A stretch of DNA of 64,000 nucleotides from 630D-37 sp037478835 (GTDB lineage Bacteria; Chloroflexota; Anaerolineae; Anaerolineales; Villigracilaceae), in contig JBBFLV010000002.1 of assembly GCA_037478835.1 (NCBI GenBank), forward strand, positions 364,555 to 428,554. Reading direction: 5' to 3'. A model generated the notes under the pieces. It was not told the origin of the DNA, did no database searches, and saw only the letters and a program-made list of their open reading frames with translations. Every line of letters starts with the position of its first letter. The first letter of the stretch is position 1. This document shows, piece by piece, positions 8,782-19,417 of this stretch. Position numbers and translations under genes: made by a program.

Positions 8782-9456
8782 ATGATGAACATAATGTTGA
8801 CCAGTGATTGGCCGTCAACCGCATCAAAGGTTGTTTGTGATTTTATGCGAGCTAAACATCCTCAACCGCGAATCGCGTGGATACCGTCCACGACTGCGTC
8901 GGGACAAGAGCATTTTCCCGCTGCGAAGGAAAAATTCGCGGCGAATGATTTCACAAGGCTCGAGTACTTTGATATTGACGAGAAACTAGAAGTTGATCAG
9001 TTAGCCAGGCTTGCTGACTATGATATTATCTACTTGACAGGGGGTAACCCCATTGAATTTCGGCGCAGGATTTTGATGGCGGGACTGCCAGTGTGGTTAC
9101 AACAGTGTTTGACAATGGGATGTCGTATCGTGGCAGCCAGCGGTGGTTCTATGCAACTTACAAAGAATATCTCGTTGTTTCGATTACTTAGTGTGCCACT
9201 TGAGCAAGTAATAGCGGAGCGGAGTGAGTACGAAGGTCTTGAGATGGTCAGGTATGAAATACTACCGCATCTAAACCGGTTTGATGCCAGTTTCTTGGAG
9301 TTAGTACGTTGTTATTCTGAGCGAGTAAGGAACGAAGTTCTTGCGTTAGCAGATGGTGCTGCTTTACTGCAAGTCGAAGGTGGTAGTTATAAATGTCATG
9401 GTCAGGTGATTCGGTTTCGAGATGGAATTATCACTGAAATTGGAAAAGCGGCATAA
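8782..9456 (+). CDS. Peptidase S51 (dipeptidase E)-like protein (cassette 3)
   Basis: A 224-residue class I glutamine-amidotransferase-fold protein of the S51 type. Visible marks: a YLTGGNPIEF turn where the family has LTGGN, the nucleophile elbow AASGGSM with Ser120, and a downstream ILPHLNRFD segment matching the PH motif. S51 enzymes are aspartyl dipeptidases or cyanophycinase relatives; which applies here cannot be told. ATGATG start: the first ATG is preceded by GGTGAG. The stop codon TAA (9454-9456) lies inside the R'' box of the following attC site, so gene and site overlap, as is common in cassettes. Confidence 0.78.
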   Translation: MMNIMLTSDWPSTASKVVCDFMRAKHPQPRIAWIPSTTASGQEHFPAAKEKFAANDFTRLEYFDIDEKLEVDQLARLADYDIIYLTGGNPIEFRRRILMAGLPVWLQQCLTMGCRIVAASGGSMQLTKNISLFRLLSVPLEQVIAERSEYEGLEMVRYEILPHLNRFDASFLELVRCYSERVRNEVLALADGAALLQVEGGSYKCHGQVIRFRDGIITEIGKAA

Positions 9457-9582
9457 CAACCGCTTGCACACGGACGGCGGGGCTTCGCCCTCGCCCCAGG
9501 GATTCTGCCGGTTTGAAGGGTTATCTCAGTCCCGGAGTTGGTTCTGACTTCGCCCCGCCGCCGGTGAAACGGAGCGTTAGGC
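9451..9582 (+). other. attC site ending cassette 3
   Basis: R'' GCATAAC (9451-9457) and R' GTTAGGC (9576-9582), about 132 bp. Arms CGGCGGGGC near 9475 and GCCCCGCCG near 9552 form the stem. The R'' overlaps the stop codon of the S51-like gene. Confidence 0.75.
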
Positions 9583-9609
9583 GGCAATCGGAGCAGTTAC
9601 CGAGAGACG

Positions 9610-10161
9610 ATGAAACCAGAAGCAATCATTCGGATTTACACTACTCAAATTCGTCCTCGCGCCAATAGAGAACTAGATTGGTTTAGGCAACAGCCCACAT
9701 TGCGCGAAACTATACGTTTGGCGGCGCTTGCAGTCAACAGCAATGGCAAACGATATTCTCATCAGCGAAGGTTGAGCAAGACAGTACTAGAGCAAGCACG
9801 GGATATTCTTCTGGAGAATGAAAAGGCAATTGAAGCGTGCCAAGACTTTGATGATTTGTTCGCCCTGCTCGAACGGTTGCTTGCCCCCATAAAAGGACTT
9901 GGTGAACTATATGTCTATGACACTGCTTTACGAATAGGTGCGAAGATAGGTTTGTTACCAAGACGAGTTTACCTACACGCGGGAACACGTGTTGGAGCTA
10001 AGGCGCTTGGTTTTGATGGCAAAGCGAAGACAATAGAAGTTTCGCAATTACCAGATTGGTTACATCAGCTCGAACCACACGAAATCGAAGATTTACTGTG
10101 CATTTTCAAAGACAAGTTGTCGATGAGAGCGCCTGAGCGAGCAAGGACAGAAGATGATTAG
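9610..10161 (+). CDS. Protein of unknown function (cassette 4)
   Basis: A 183-residue soluble protein that I do not recognise. It starts 33 nt from the cassette boundary with GAG upstream. It is mostly helical by composition; a middle segment (KGLGELYVYDTALRIG) and a basic PRRVYLHAGTRVG segment look conserved and could form a helix-hairpin-helix-like nucleic-acid contact, but that is a guess from pattern only. The C-terminus is charged (RAPERARTEDD). No signal peptide or membrane helix. Confidence 0.65.
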   Translation: MKPEAIIRIYTTQIRPRANRELDWFRQQPTLRETIRLAALAVNSNGKRYSHQRRLSKTVLEQARDILLENEKAIEACQDFDDLFALLERLLAPIKGLGELYVYDTALRIGAKIGLLPRRVYLHAGTRVGAKALGFDGKAKTIEVSQLPDWLHQLEPHEIEDLLCIFKDKLSMRAPERARTEDD

Positions 10162-10189
10162 GCGTAGTTGGTGTAGTTGAACAAGTGCC

Positions 10190-10259
10190 GCCCAACCCGC
10201 GCTCGCACCTGACGCCGCTCCGCTACGCTCCGCGTGCACTGATGCGTAAGCCGTTAGGC
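10190..10259 (+). other. attC site ending cassette 4, last of the array
   Basis: R'' GCCCAAC (10190-10196), R' GTTAGGC (10253-10259), about 70 bp. It shares the segment GCACCTGACGCCGCTCCGCT with the attC of cassette 1, but its right arm is less complementary. No later R'' complementary to the next expected start (GTTAGGCAGGG) was found before 10620, so the array ends here. Confidence 0.75.
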
Positions 10260-10607
10260 AGGGGGATGTTTTGCCCTTTGATTGTGCGCCTCAAAAACAT
10301 GGTTGCTTCTTTTCACTTTCGACTTTGCAAAAAGGGCCGGACTCTACGGGAAAAGTTCTCGCTTATAAAAAACTGCTCGGCGCAAAATTTCTAGCGTTTT
10401 TCGTGAGAATAAAATTCATTTTCTTTAAAAATCCGTGTTTATCCGCGTCATCCGCGTTCATCCGTGTCCCATTCCGAAAACTCACTCGAAAACCCTCATC
10501 CCGCAAGACGCAAGCCGCGCTCCATCACGCTCACACAAGGCTCCGGGGGGTGCCGGACAAACGTTATATCGCTCTGAAAACATGCACGACCGAATCCGGC
10601 CTTCCAG
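10260..10607. other. Gene-free stretch after the cassette array
   Basis: No gene supported. At 10431-10470 is a short reiterated tract built of ATCCGYGT units, a type of degenerate intergenic repeat seen in many bacterial genomes. The rest shows nothing distinctive. Open frames here lack any coding character. Confidence 0.5.
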
Positions 10608-10613
10608 TATAAT
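10608..10613 (+). promoter_or_regulatory. -10 element placed for a leaderless cydDC transcript
   Basis: Perfect TATAAT ending six bases before the ATG of the CydDC gene, which has no Shine-Dalgarno sequence. The start site of transcription should fall on or next to the start codon. No good -35 box is visible. Confidence 0.6.
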
Positions 10614-10619
10614 GCTCGT

Positions 10620-13600
10620 ATGCACCGCCGACTGCTTGCTCTTACCCGTCACACCCGTTTTCTGCTGATCCTGACCGTGCTCTCCGGCTTCCTGGCCGGG
10701 TTGCTGGTGATCGGGCAGGCCTGGTTGCTGAGCGGCACGGTGAACGATGTCTTCCTGGAAGGCAAAACCCTCGAACAGGTCTGGCCGGGGCTGCGGCTCT
10801 TTCTGCTGGTGATTGCCGCCCGCGCCCTGCTGACCTGGCTGAACGAGCTTTCTGCCTCCACCATTGCTGTGCGCTTGAAAGCCCTGCTGCGGCGCAATCT
10901 GCTGGAGCATCTCTTCCGCCTGGGGCCGGCCTATGTGCGCGGCGAGCGAAGTGGCGAGATCGCCCAGACGGTGGCCGAAAGCGTGGAAGCGCTGGATGCC
11001 TATTACGGCCAATATCTGCCGCAGCTGATCATCACCGCCCTGCTGCCGACCAGCATCCTGCTCTTCGTTTTCCCGCTCGATCCGCTCTCCGGGGTGATCC
11101 TGCTGGTCACGGCGCCGCTTATCCCGCTCTTTATGGTGCTGATCGGCAAAGGGGCCGAGATCGTCACCCGGCGACAATACGAAACGCTCAGCCTGCTCAG
11201 CGCCCATTTCCTGGATAGCCTGCAGGGGTTGACCACGCTCAAAATCTTCGGTCGCGCTCGCGCCCATCGCGAGAGCATCGCCGATGTCAGCGAACGATAC
11301 CGCGAGGTCACCCTTCAAGTCTTGCGGGTGACCTTCCTCTCGGCCTTCGCTCTGGAGCTGCTGGCGACGATCAGCACGGCGATCATTGCCGTGGAGATCG
11401 GCCTGCGCCTGCTCTACGGCCGCATGGAATTTCGCGAGGCCTTCTTCTTCCTGATCCTGGCGCCGGAATTTTACATGCCGTTGCGCGCGTTGGGGGCTCG
11501 CTTCCACGCCGGCATGGCCGGCAGCACCGCCGCCCGTCGCATCTTTGAGATCCTCGATCGCACCGAAACGCTCTCGGCGCACGATCCGACCCTCCCCGCG
11601 ACCTCCGGGCCGACTCCATCCCCTGCAACGATCCACCTGGAGGGGGTGACTTTCCGCTATCCGGATGAGCCGCAGGCCACGCTGCGCAACCTGAACCTGA
11701 CCCTGCACCACGGTCAACGCGTGGCTTTGGTGGGCAAGAGCGGGGCCGGCAAGACCACCCTGGCCGCGCTGCTCTTGGGCTTCCTCAAGCCGAGCGAGGG
11801 TCGAATCTTCTGGCGTGAGGCTTCCGGTGGGGAACACGAGGGCCCGCCGCCCCTCTCCCAGATCGCCTGGGTGTCGCAGAGGCCCTACCTGCTGCACGAT
11901 ACGGTGGAGGCCAACCTGCGCTTGGCGCGTCCGAATGCCACCCAGGCTGAGCTGGAGGCCGCGGCGCGCGCCGCTCACCTGCACGAGTTTATCCTTTCCC
12001 TGCCCCAGGGCTACCAGACGGTGATCGGCGAAGGCGGCGCCCGTCTCTCCGGCGGACAGGCGCAGCGCCTGGCGATTGCGCGGGCTTTTTTGAAAGATGC
12101 TCCGATCCTGATCCTCGATGAGCCGACCTCCGGCCTCGATCCGGAAACCGAAAGCCTGCTGGAAGATTCATTGCGTCGGCTGATGGCCGGCAAGACCGTG
12201 CTGATCATCGCCCATCGCCTGAACACCGTCTATACGGCCGATCGCATTTTGGTATTGGAAGAAGGCGAGATCGTCGAAGATGGCACCCACGAACAGCTAC
12301 GGCGCCGGGGTGGGCTCTATGCCCAAATGATCGCTAGCGCTCGCCTCGCTTCTTTGGACCTTGAGCCGCGCGGCGGGGCCCCCGAAGCTTCGGCCGCGCC
12401 GATGCTTCGGGAAGAGGCGCCCGCGGCGCCTGGGCCCCTCCCGATTGCGGCGCCGCCGAGGGGCACTTCCGTCCTTTTGCGGCTGCTCGGCTTCTTACGC
12501 GGGTCCGAGCGTTGGGTGGCACTTTCGGTTCTCCTCGGCGCTTTGACGATCGGCGCCAGCATCTCGCTGATGGGTACTTCTTCCTGGCTGATCGCCATGG
12601 CTGCCCTGCATCCGACGATCGCCGAATTGAACCTGGCCATCGTTGGGGTACGATTTTTCGGTATTGCGCGCGCCGTGTTCCGCTACCTGGAACGGCTGGT
12701 TTCGCACAATGTGACGTTTCGGCTGCTGGCACGTTTGCGGGTTTGGTTCTACGAGCATTTGGAGCCGCTGGCGCCGGCGCGCTTGCTGGAATACCGCGCC
12801 GGTGACCTGCTGGCGCGCATCGTGGCCGATGTGCAGACGCTGGAGAATTTCTATGTGCGCGTCGTTTCTCCGCCTTTGACGGCGCTGTTGGTGTTGATCG
12901 GTACGGCGGTGTTCCTGGCGGCCTACGGGGTGCAGTTGGCCGTGGCGCTGATCGTTTCATTCCTGCTGGCCGGCTTGATCTTGCCGATTGTGATGCGCTT
13001 GGCTTCCCGCGCGGCCGGGCAGGCCTGGGTGCGCTTGCGGGCACAATTGCACGCCGACCTGGTGGATAACGTCCAGGGCATGGCCGATCTGATCGCCTTT
13101 GAGCAGGCGCCGGCGCGCCTGCGCCTTTTTGATGGTCTCCAACGGCGATATAACCGGGCGCAGCTCCGCCTGGCTTCGCTGAACGCGCTGCAGAGCGGCG
13201 CGATGCTCTTTCTGACCAACCTGGGGCTGTGGTTGGTGATCTACCTGGCGATTCCGGAAGTGAGCGCCGGCCGCATTCCGGGGATTATGCTCGGTGCGCT
13301 GGGGTTGCTCACGCTGGCGGCTTTCGAGGCCGTGCAGCCCCTGCCGCAGACGGCGCAGATGTGGGAGAGCATCCGTCAGGCGGCGCAACGGCTGTTTGAG
13401 ATCGTGGATACCCAGCCTGCGGTGATCGAGGAAGGGGCTACGGAATTGCCGCCCGGCCCGCCGAGTTTGAGCTTCGAGCATGTCTCTTTTACCTATCCCG
13501 GCACTTCCACTCCGGCGCTGCAGGATGTGAGCTTTACGCTCTCTCCCGGTCGCAAGATCGCCATTGTGGGGCCGAGTGGGGCCGGCAAGAGCACGCTGGT

Positions 13601-14207
13601 GTACTTGCTGCTGCGCTTTTGGGACTATCAGCAGGGCGAGATTCGCCTGAACGGGGTGCCGATCCGCACGCTACATCCCGATTTGGTGCGGGCGCAATTT
13701 GCCGTGGTGGGGCAGAATTCGTACTTTTTCAACGCTACCGTGCGCCAGAACCTGCGTTTGGCGCGCTTGGAAGCGACGGATGCGGAGATGGAGGCCGCGG
13801 CGCGACAGGCACGCATTCACGAGGTGTTGGCCGCGCTGCCGCAGGGGTATCGCACGCGGCTCGGTGAACAGGGCGCGCGGCTTTCCGGTGGGGAGCGTCA
13901 ACGGCTGGCGCTGGCGCGGGCGCTCTTGCGCCAGGCCCCCATTTTCCTGTTGGATGAACCGACCGCTAACTTGGATACGATCACCGAACGCGAGGTGCTG
14001 GAGACGCTCTTTGAGGCCCTGCGCGATCGGACGGTGTTGCTGATCACCCATCGCCTGATCGGACTGGAGAACATGGATGAGATTCTGGTGCTGGATAAGG
14101 GGCGCATCGTCGAACGCGGCACCCATGCCGAATTATTGAGCCAGGGCGGCCTCTACCGGCATCTGTGGGAAGCGCAAAATCGCATCCTGGTGGAAGAAGA
14201 AGCCTGA
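10620..14207 (+). CDS. cydDC: Fused CydD-CydC thiol/heme ABC exporter
   Basis: A 1195-residue protein made of two complete half-exporters. The first half (1-600) is CydD-like: six membrane helices, then ATPase with Walker A GKSGAGKTT (about residue 372), signature LSGGQAQRL and Walker B ILDEPTSGLD. A proline/alanine-rich linker (about 590-625) leads to a CydC-like half with Walker A GPSGAGKST (about 984), LSGGERQRL and LLDEPTANLD. Both sites keep the catalytic glutamate. CydDC exports glutathione or cysteine and binds heme, and is needed for assembly of cytochrome bd oxidase; the two subunits are normally separate genes. No cytochrome bd gene is in the window. Confidence 0.93.
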   Translation: MHRRLLALTRHTRFLLILTVLSGFLAGLLVIGQAWLLSGTVNDVFLEGKTLEQVWPGLRLFLLVIAARALLTWLNELSASTIAVRLKALLRRNLLEHLFRLGPAYVRGERSGEIAQTVAESVEALDAYYGQYLPQLIITALLPTSILLFVFPLDPLSGVILLVTAPLIPLFMVLIGKGAEIVTRRQYETLSLLSAHFLDSLQGLTTLKIFGRARAHRESIADVSERYREVTLQVLRVTFLSAFALELLATISTAIIAVEIGLRLLYGRMEFREAFFFLILAPEFYMPLRALGARFHAGMAGSTAARRIFEILDRTETLSAHDPTLPATSGPTPSPATIHLEGVTFRYPDEPQATLRNLNLTLHHGQRVALVGKSGAGKTTLAALLLGFLKPSEGRIFWREASGGEHEGPPPLSQIAWVSQRPYLLHDTVEANLRLARPNATQAELEAAARAAHLHEFILSLPQGYQTVIGEGGARLSGGQAQRLAIARAFLKDAPILILDEPTSGLDPETESLLEDSLRRLMAGKTVLIIAHRLNTVYTADRILVLEEGEIVEDGTHEQLRRRGGLYAQMIASARLASLDLEPRGGAPEASAAPMLREEAPAAPGPLPIAAPPRGTSVLLRLLGFLRGSERWVALSVLLGALTIGASISLMGTSSWLIAMAALHPTIAELNLAIVGVRFFGIARAVFRYLERLVSHNVTFRLLARLRVWFYEHLEPLAPARLLEYRAGDLLARIVADVQTLENFYVRVVSPPLTALLVLIGTAVFLAAYGVQLAVALIVSFLLAGLILPIVMRLASRAAGQAWVRLRAQLHADLVDNVQGMADLIAFEQAPARLRLFDGLQRRYNRAQLRLASLNALQSGAMLFLTNLGLWLVIYLAIPEVSAGRIPGIMLGALGLLTLAAFEAVQPLPQTAQMWESIRQAAQRLFEIVDTQPAVIEEGATELPPGPPSLSFEHVSFTYPGTSTPALQDVSFTLSPGRKIAIVGPSGAGKSTLVYLLLRFWDYQQGEIRLNGVPIRTLHPDLVRAQFAVVGQNSYFFNATVRQNLRLARLEATDAEMEAAARQARIHEVLAALPQGYRTRLGEQGARLSGGERQRLALARALLRQAPIFLLDEPTANLDTITEREVLETLFEALRDRTVLLITHRLIGLENMDEILVLDKGRIVERGTHAELLSQGGLYRHLWEAQNRILVEEEA

Positions 14208-14217
14208 CGTTCCACGC

Positions 14218-14336
14218 TTCCACGCTCCACCGTCTACGGTCTACCGTCCACGGTCCACCGTCAAAGTCACAGGCTGAAGTGCTGGGCTATGGGCTACGTC
14301 CACTTTCTGGCACAGGCTAAAGCGCTGTGCTACGTG
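14218..14336. repeat. Degenerate 'ACCGTCTACGGTCTACCGTCC' repeat patch
   Basis: 14218-14263 is built from alternating ACCGTCCACGG / ACCGTCTACGG units, part of a family also found at 31946-32013, 37357-37432, 39275-39322 and 63883-63941. It is followed by two 24-bp near copies (CACAGGCTGAAGTGCTGGGC near 14270 and CACAGGCTAAAGCGCTGTGC near 14313). The stop codon and last codons of the helicase gene are themselves written in this repeat (TTACCGTCCACG). Confidence 0.8.
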
Positions 14337-16610
14337 TTACCGTCCACGTTCGCGGACTACCGTCGGGTATTGCTCCGAGAACCAGCTCTGGAGGACGGTG
14401 AAGGGCATTGCCTGGCGGTTCGGTTTTTTCCCTTTTCCCGTGTTCCAAGTCAAGATCAGCTCGCGACGGGCGCGGGTGATGGCCACATAGAGCAGCCGTA
14501 GCCGTTCGCGCACGTAGTCAATGCGGGCGCGTTGGGTGGCGCGTCCTTCTTCGTATACGCGATATTCCTGTGGATTCAACAAGCACGCCAGTTGTTCGAG
14601 CATTTCGGCCTGCAAATTCAGCCGATCGCGGATAAACCAGTTTTCGGCCTTGTAGGAATCCGTATCTTCTGCCGAGGGGAAATCGTAGTTGCTCACCGAC
14701 ATGACGTAGACGCGATCCCATTCCAGGCCTTTGGCCTTGTGGATGGTGGCGACGACGACTTTCCCTTTGTGTTCATCGGGGTTGAAGCCTTCTTCCAGGG
14801 CGAGATCGCGGAAACGGCGTTCGTTGGTGGTAATGGCGCGCAGCTCACCGGTCAGCTCGGGCAGTTGCCAATCGGGGTGAGCCTGGGCGGTTTGGGCCAG
14901 GGCGCGGGCGATCTTATGTGCCAGCGCCAGCTCGGCGGCGGTATTGAAGATATCCGCGGCCAGGGAGAGGATGATCTGATCGATGGGGAGCAGGGTGAGT
15001 GCTTGCCAGCGCCGGGCAACGGTGCGGAATTCCTGCAATTCCACCTGGGTCGGTTCATCGAGGCGGGCGAAGGATTTTTTGCCGGTGCCGTTGCCGGGGA
15101 AGGGGAACAAGTAGTCGGTCACTTCACAGCGCTCGAGCCACTTGGCCGCCTTTTTCACCACTTCTTCCTGTTCGTGCTCCCGTCGCCATACCTTTTGATA
15201 GACTTCACTCAAACGTACGGGGCTCGTTGGTCGCTCTAACCATTTCAATACTTCGCAGAGTAGGGAGGCGGCGGTGCGCGTTGTCTGCGTGGTGCGCAGC
15301 AATTCAATGGCCGGCAGGCCGGCTTCTTTCAAGGCATCCATTACCTGGCTGCCGCGCTGATTATCCGGCACGAGCACGGCCACCGTACGATCCGGGTTGT
15401 TTTTCAACCACTTTCTTAAGGATTGGACCACGACCTGGACTTCTTGCTCTGGGGGATAGGGTTTGTTATAGAGGTAAATGCCCGCAGGGTTTTCCGGGGG
15501 ATTGGCCTGGGGGTCCTCGGCAGGGAGGGGGCGGATCAGCGGCGGTTGGAGGGCATCGCGCACGGCGGGATGAGGGTGCTCCTGTTGGGTCCACTCGATC
15601 AGGCGGTTGGCGAGGGCGATGATCGCCGGTTGTGAGCGGCCGGATTCGTGCAGGGTGGGGCGTTGATCGGCTTCGTAGCGGATGAAGTTGCGCAGCAGGT
15701 TGGGATCGGCAGTGGTGAAGGTTTCGTAGATCGCCTGGTTCGGATCGCCCACGCGCACCCAGCCGCGGCCGGAGGAGGGCGTCGCATCGCCGACGAGCAG
15801 GCGCAGCAGCTGTTCCTGGGCACGGCTGGAATCTTGGGCTTCGTCTTCCAAGATGAACGGCCAGCGATTCTGGAGGCGCTTCAGGTATTCTTCATCGCTT
15901 TCGAGCAAATCAAGCGCCAGGCGGATCAGGTCGTCAAAATCTACGCTGCCGCGGTAATTCAGGATACGCTGATATTCGGCATAGATTTCACACCCCATCT
16001 CGACCAGCGGCAGATGCTGGGGCTGCTCTTCCAGCTTTTGGCGCAGGCGCTCCGGGGTCAGACGCAGGTTTTTGGCGCTGCGAATGAAGGCCGTGGCCAG
16101 CTCCTCGACTTTTTGCGGAAAGCGTTTGCTCCGGACATTTTCTTCCTCATCTCTGGGCACCTCCCCAAGGTAGGTTTCGATGAATTCCGGGTGCCGCGCA
16201 AGCCATTGATGGGCAACATCTCGCAGGATGCGCGCCGCTTCAAATTCATCCAGGATGGTGAAGCGCTCATCCAGGCCGACTTTTTCCGGCTTTTCGCGCA
16301 CGATGTCATGCGCCAGGCCGTGTAGGGTGCGGACGCGATAGCCCAGGCGGGGGAGCAGGCCGATGCTTTTCAGGTGGGCGGCGATGCGCGTGGAGAAATT
16401 CTCCACCGCCGAGTTGCTCATGGTGACGATCAGGATTTCCTGATGCGGTTCGAGCAACTTCTGGGCGATCAGATGGGCAGCCAGCGCCGAGAGCACGTAG
16501 GTTTTGCCGGCGCCGGGCACGGCGGCAATGCCCATTTTGCCGCCGCGGAATTGCAGAATTTTCTCTTGGGAGGGGCGAAGGCCAAACGGCGCAAGGGATG
16601 GAGCGGTCAT
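14337..16610 (-). CDS. UvrD/Rep-family ATP-dependent DNA helicase
   Basis: A 757-residue superfamily 1A helicase. Motifs in order: Q-motif region RPSQEKILQF, Walker A AVPGAGKTYVL (about residue 31), Walker B EDEAQDSS, motif III GDPNQAIYETF, motif V ATIHKAKGLEWDRVYV and motif VI LYVAITRARRELIL. It has a shorter 2B region than E. coli UvrD and no nuclease domain. It probably unwinds 3'-5' during repair or replication restart. Three bases separate it from the mltG stop, so it is the last gene of the run acyl-CoA mutase - mltG - helicase. No Shine-Dalgarno site; coupling is likely. Confidence 0.9.
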   Translation of the reverse strand: MTAPSLAPFGLRPSQEKILQFRGGKMGIAAVPGAGKTYVLSALAAHLIAQKLLEPHQEILIVTMSNSAVENFSTRIAAHLKSIGLLPRLGYRVRTLHGLAHDIVREKPEKVGLDERFTILDEFEAARILRDVAHQWLARHPEFIETYLGEVPRDEEENVRSKRFPQKVEELATAFIRSAKNLRLTPERLRQKLEEQPQHLPLVEMGCEIYAEYQRILNYRGSVDFDDLIRLALDLLESDEEYLKRLQNRWPFILEDEAQDSSRAQEQLLRLLVGDATPSSGRGWVRVGDPNQAIYETFTTADPNLLRNFIRYEADQRPTLHESGRSQPAIIALANRLIEWTQQEHPHPAVRDALQPPLIRPLPAEDPQANPPENPAGIYLYNKPYPPEQEVQVVVQSLRKWLKNNPDRTVAVLVPDNQRGSQVMDALKEAGLPAIELLRTTQTTRTAASLLCEVLKWLERPTSPVRLSEVYQKVWRREHEQEEVVKKAAKWLERCEVTDYLFPFPGNGTGKKSFARLDEPTQVELQEFRTVARRWQALTLLPIDQIILSLAADIFNTAAELALAHKIARALAQTAQAHPDWQLPELTGELRAITTNERRFRDLALEEGFNPDEHKGKVVVATIHKAKGLEWDRVYVMSVSNYDFPSAEDTDSYKAENWFIRDRLNLQAEMLEQLACLLNPQEYRVYEEGRATQRARIDYVRERLRLLYVAITRARRELILTWNTGKGKKPNRQAMPFTVLQSWFSEQYPTVVRERGR

Positions 16611-16613
16611 GGT

Positions 16614-17711
16614 TCAGGGGCAGGCGTTGCGCAGGTGTTCTTCGTAGGTGCGGGCGAACTCATGATAGCCGGAGCGATCGCAGCGCAGGCGGAAGAAGAG
16701 ATGATCTGTTTCGGCAGGGTTGGCGACGGCTTGCAAGGCGGCCAGGCCGGGGTTGGCGATCGGGCCGGGTGGCAGGCCGGGGTGGAGATAGGTGTTATAC
16801 GGGGAAGGGGTTTGCAGGTCGTTGGGCAGGAGGGGCGTTTTCCACCAGCTCTGACCATCCCAGCCGATGGCGTATTGAACGGTGGGATCGGCCTGCAATG
16901 GCATGCCGAGACGCAGGCGATTGAGGAAGACGGCGGCGATGAGCGGGGCTTCCTCTTCGTGTACCGTTTCGCGTTGGACGATGGATGCCAGGGTGACGGC
17001 TTCGTATAGGTTAAGGCCTTGGGCCTGAAAGCCGGCTCTGATTTCAGGGGTGAGGTGACGTTCAAAGTTCCGCAGGGCGATCTGGATCAGGCCGGTGGCG
17101 GTGGTCTCGCGATCGAGGGTGTATGTATCGGGGTAGAAGAAGCCTTCGAGCGAGGCTGCGCGCTCCAGGTCCGGCAACGAGCCGAGCGGCTGCCGCGCCT
17201 GGGCCAGGAACGTGTTCGGGTCCAGGTTTAAGCCGGAGGTCGGCAGCGCGGCGGCGATCTCCTCTAATCTCCATCCCGGCCAGACGACCAAAACGGCCTT
17301 ATCGGGATGGGGAAACTGCAGTGCCCGTGCGATCTCCAGAATGGATTGGTTGGCATTAAGCCGATAGTTGCCGGCGCGCACATCGGTATCCAGGCCGCTA
17401 TAGACCAGGTAGTCGCGCAGGGCGGCGGCGCTGGAGATCAGGCCTTGTTCTTCTAATCGGGCGGCGATGGAGGGGATGGATTCGCCGGGGCGGATGGTGA
17501 AGGAGATGGAGGTCGGGGCGCGGCTTTGGGCGGTGGTGAGCAGGCCATCGTGCCAGAGCAGACGAGCGCTATAGAGCCAGCGCTGCAGGGGAGAAAGCCG
17601 CGGCGAAGGCGGTCCGTAGAGTGCTTGGGCGCGCCGCGGAATGAAAAGGCCTGCCCCTAGGACGAGGATGAAGAGCAGGAGGAGCAGGCCAACGGAAAAG
17701 CGTCGTAGCAT
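16614..17711 (-). CDS. mltG: Endolytic murein transglycosylase MltG
   Basis: A 365-residue protein: one N-terminal membrane helix (residues 3-25), a LysM-like segment (FTIRPGESIPSIAARLEEQG) and the YceG catalytic domain with LASIVQRET and EEEAPLIAAVFLNRL, GMPLQADPTVQYAIG, and the C-terminal PGPIANPGLAAL signature. MltG cuts nascent glycan strands and sets their length at the membrane. ATG 17711 is preferred; a TTG at 17717 overlapping the upstream stop would add two residues. Confidence 0.93.
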   Translation of the reverse strand: MLRRFSVGLLLLLFILVLGAGLFIPRRAQALYGPPSPRLSPLQRWLYSARLLWHDGLLTTAQSRAPTSISFTIRPGESIPSIAARLEEQGLISSAAALRDYLVYSGLDTDVRAGNYRLNANQSILEIARALQFPHPDKAVLVVWPGWRLEEIAAALPTSGLNLDPNTFLAQARQPLGSLPDLERAASLEGFFYPDTYTLDRETTATGLIQIALRNFERHLTPEIRAGFQAQGLNLYEAVTLASIVQRETVHEEEAPLIAAVFLNRLRLGMPLQADPTVQYAIGWDGQSWWKTPLLPNDLQTPSPYNTYLHPGLPPGPIANPGLAALQAVANPAETDHLFFRLRCDRSGYHEFARTYEEHLRNACP

Positions 17712-17713
17712 CG

Positions 17714-19393
<1,680 letters not shown>

Positions 19394-19417
19394 GGGTTTC
19401 CTCCAGGGTGTTTTGGA

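Noticed and set aside
10260..10620. A possible fifth cassette after the last attC
   Set aside because: The next core GTTAGGCAGGG has no complementary R'' arm before cydDC, and no credible gene is present.
10482..11984. A 500-codon minus-strand frame opposite cydDC
   Set aside because: Shadow of a GC-rich gene; composition is His/Gln/Arg-rich with no domain, and the plus-strand gene is clearly real.
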